Assembly: GCA_002787775.1 (NCBI GenBank)
Contig: PCUW01000056.1
Location: 111,779-175,778, forward strand
Direction of reading: 5' to 3'
Source: Bdellovibrionales bacterium CG12_big_fil_rev_8_21_14_0_65_38_15
Lineage (GTDB): Bacteria > Bdellovibrionota > Bacteriovoracia > Bacteriovoracales > Bacteriovoracaceae
DNA: 64,000 bases
Below the pieces are notes generated by a model. It had not been told where the DNA came from. It did not search any database and was given only the letters and a program-made list of their open reading frames with translations. The position numbers and the translations under genes are program-made. The first letter of the stretch is position 1. The number at the start of each line of letters is the position of its first letter. Of the stretch, positions 63,344 to 64,000 are shown in pieces.

Positions 63344-64000
63344 CTATGATTTTGAGATGAGGAAATTATCCAGCACCATAACAGCAACTTTTGATGAATC
63401 AAAAAACAAAAAAGCATCTTCAGGAGTCTCTAGAATAGGCTGTTTATTTACATTGAGACTCGTATTTAGAAGAGCGGGAATCATTGATCGCTGATGAACT
63501 AGCGTTAAAAGATGAAAAAGCCAGTTGTTAGAATCCTTATCAACACTTTGAATACGACAGGTCTGATCAACATGGATGCAAGCCTGTATTCTATCTGATA
63601 AAGCTGATTTGGCTTTAGGAGCAAAGCTCATGAACGGTGAATAAATTGAATCTGGAAGATAAAAATAATCGCCAACGTGATCCTTAAGAATAGATAGACC
63701 ATAGGGTCTAAAGTTTTCTCGAAACTTAATATTTTGATTCAAATAATCTTTAAGATCGCTTCGATTCGGCAACGCAAATAGACTTCGATGTCCAAGAGCT
63801 CGTGGGCCCGTTTCACTTTTTGATTGAAAGACAGCAACGACTTCATTATTAAGAATTTTATCTACAACAATATTAAGATCTGAAATCTCGTCAATTTTAT
63901 AATTTTTAAATAGTTCTTGAATTCTCTGCGATGAAGGTTGGGCATATCTAATTCCTAAAAATGGATCGATTTGACTTATATTTTTTGAAACAAAATCAAG
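63344..64000 (-). CDS. NodU/CmcH-type carbamoyltransferase, partial (runs off the window)
   Basis: The C-terminal part of a second carbamoyltransferase: the frame is open to the window edge and reads through FQSKSETGPRALGHRSLF, YLNQNIKFRENFRPYG and LLNTSLNVNKQPIL, all matching the first copy at 58542. At least 218 residues are visible; the N-terminal Kae1-like part must lie beyond base 64000. A TTG at 63772 could be mistaken for a start but lies inside the conserved domain. Its neighbour downstream is peptide 2, repeating the peptide plus carbamoyltransferase pairing. Confidence 0.88.
   Translation of the reverse strand, partial: LDFVSKNISQIDPFLGIRYAQPSSQRIQELFKNYKIDEISDLNIVVDKILNNEVVAVFQSKSETGPRALGHRSLFALPNRSDLKDYLNQNIKFRENFRPYGLSILKDHVGDYFYLPDSIYSPFMSFAPKAKSALSDRIQACIHVDQTCRIQSVDKDSNNWLFHLLTLVHQRSMIPALLNTSLNVNKQPILETPEDAFLFFDSSKVAVMVLDNFLISKS

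Overview
The window is about 64 kb of gene-dense, AT-rich DNA from a Gram-negative bacterium: it carries a TonB-dependent outer-membrane receptor, TonB, an outer-type lipoprotein protease and many Sec signal peptides. The gene mix (secreted proteases and carboxypeptidase, SpeD of eukaryotic type, very compact gene packing) would fit a Bdellovibrionota-like organism such as a Bacteriovorax/Halobacteriovorax relative, but no marker gene in the window proves this. No gene-free stretch exceeds 300 bases; the longest gaps are about 215 bases (63128-63343) and 202 bases (52144-52345). No rRNA, tRNA, CRISPR array, transposase or integrase was seen.

Layout. 4-2571: ABC-2 exporter operon. 2649-6839: rlmC, an MDR reductase, an RluA-type pseudouridine synthase and a YkgJ-type Cys-cluster protein. 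6863-11543: a cobalamin riboswitch followed by a complete uptake operon (TonB receptor, TonB, BtuF, BtuD, BtuC). 11536-17971: menB with an inverted repeat over its ribosome binding site, then an operon of exported proteins including c-type cytochromes. 18023-30684: housekeeping genes (apt, speD/speE polyamine pair, msrB/msrA, nth, yidD, frmA/fghA formaldehyde detoxification). 30688-40826: mixed transporters, a glycosyltransferase pair, GluQ, a zinc carboxypeptidase, a ParB-domain protein, LysR, pirin and OsmC.

40979-64000 is an accessory region with two apparent peptide-modification clusters. Cluster A (40979-52143) has a 57-residue candidate precursor peptide, a PqqD-like protein, a nucleotidyltransferase, a small S26 signal peptidase-like protease, two distant SelO-like pseudokinases, three tandem JmjC/cupin hydroxylase paralogues, a GT4 glycosyltransferase, an ABC-2 exporter and an acyltransferase. 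Three of its paralogues show signs of decay or repurposing: one JmjC has lost its metal ligands, one has a TAG exactly at a conserved Trp, and one SelO-like protein has no standard start codon and has lost its catalytic Asp. Cluster B (55384-64000) has two short paralogous peptides with a shared DFxxFG(x)6EDLNxYFDxDxM motif (one of them too short for usual gene calling), a 2-oxoglutarate Fe(II) oxygenase, a PqqD-like protein, two NodU/CmcH-type carbamoyltransferases, a group IV PLP decarboxylase, an iron alcohol dehydrogenase, an AEC transporter and a fold-type I PLP enzyme. The best reading is a pair of undescribed ribosomal-peptide pathways: PqqD-like proteins present the peptide, oxygenases install hydroxyls, and carbamoyl-, glycosyl-, acyl- or nucleotidyl-transferring enzymes decorate them. 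This is inference from gene content and motifs. An M6 metalloprotease lipoprotein (52346-55354) sits between the two clusters.
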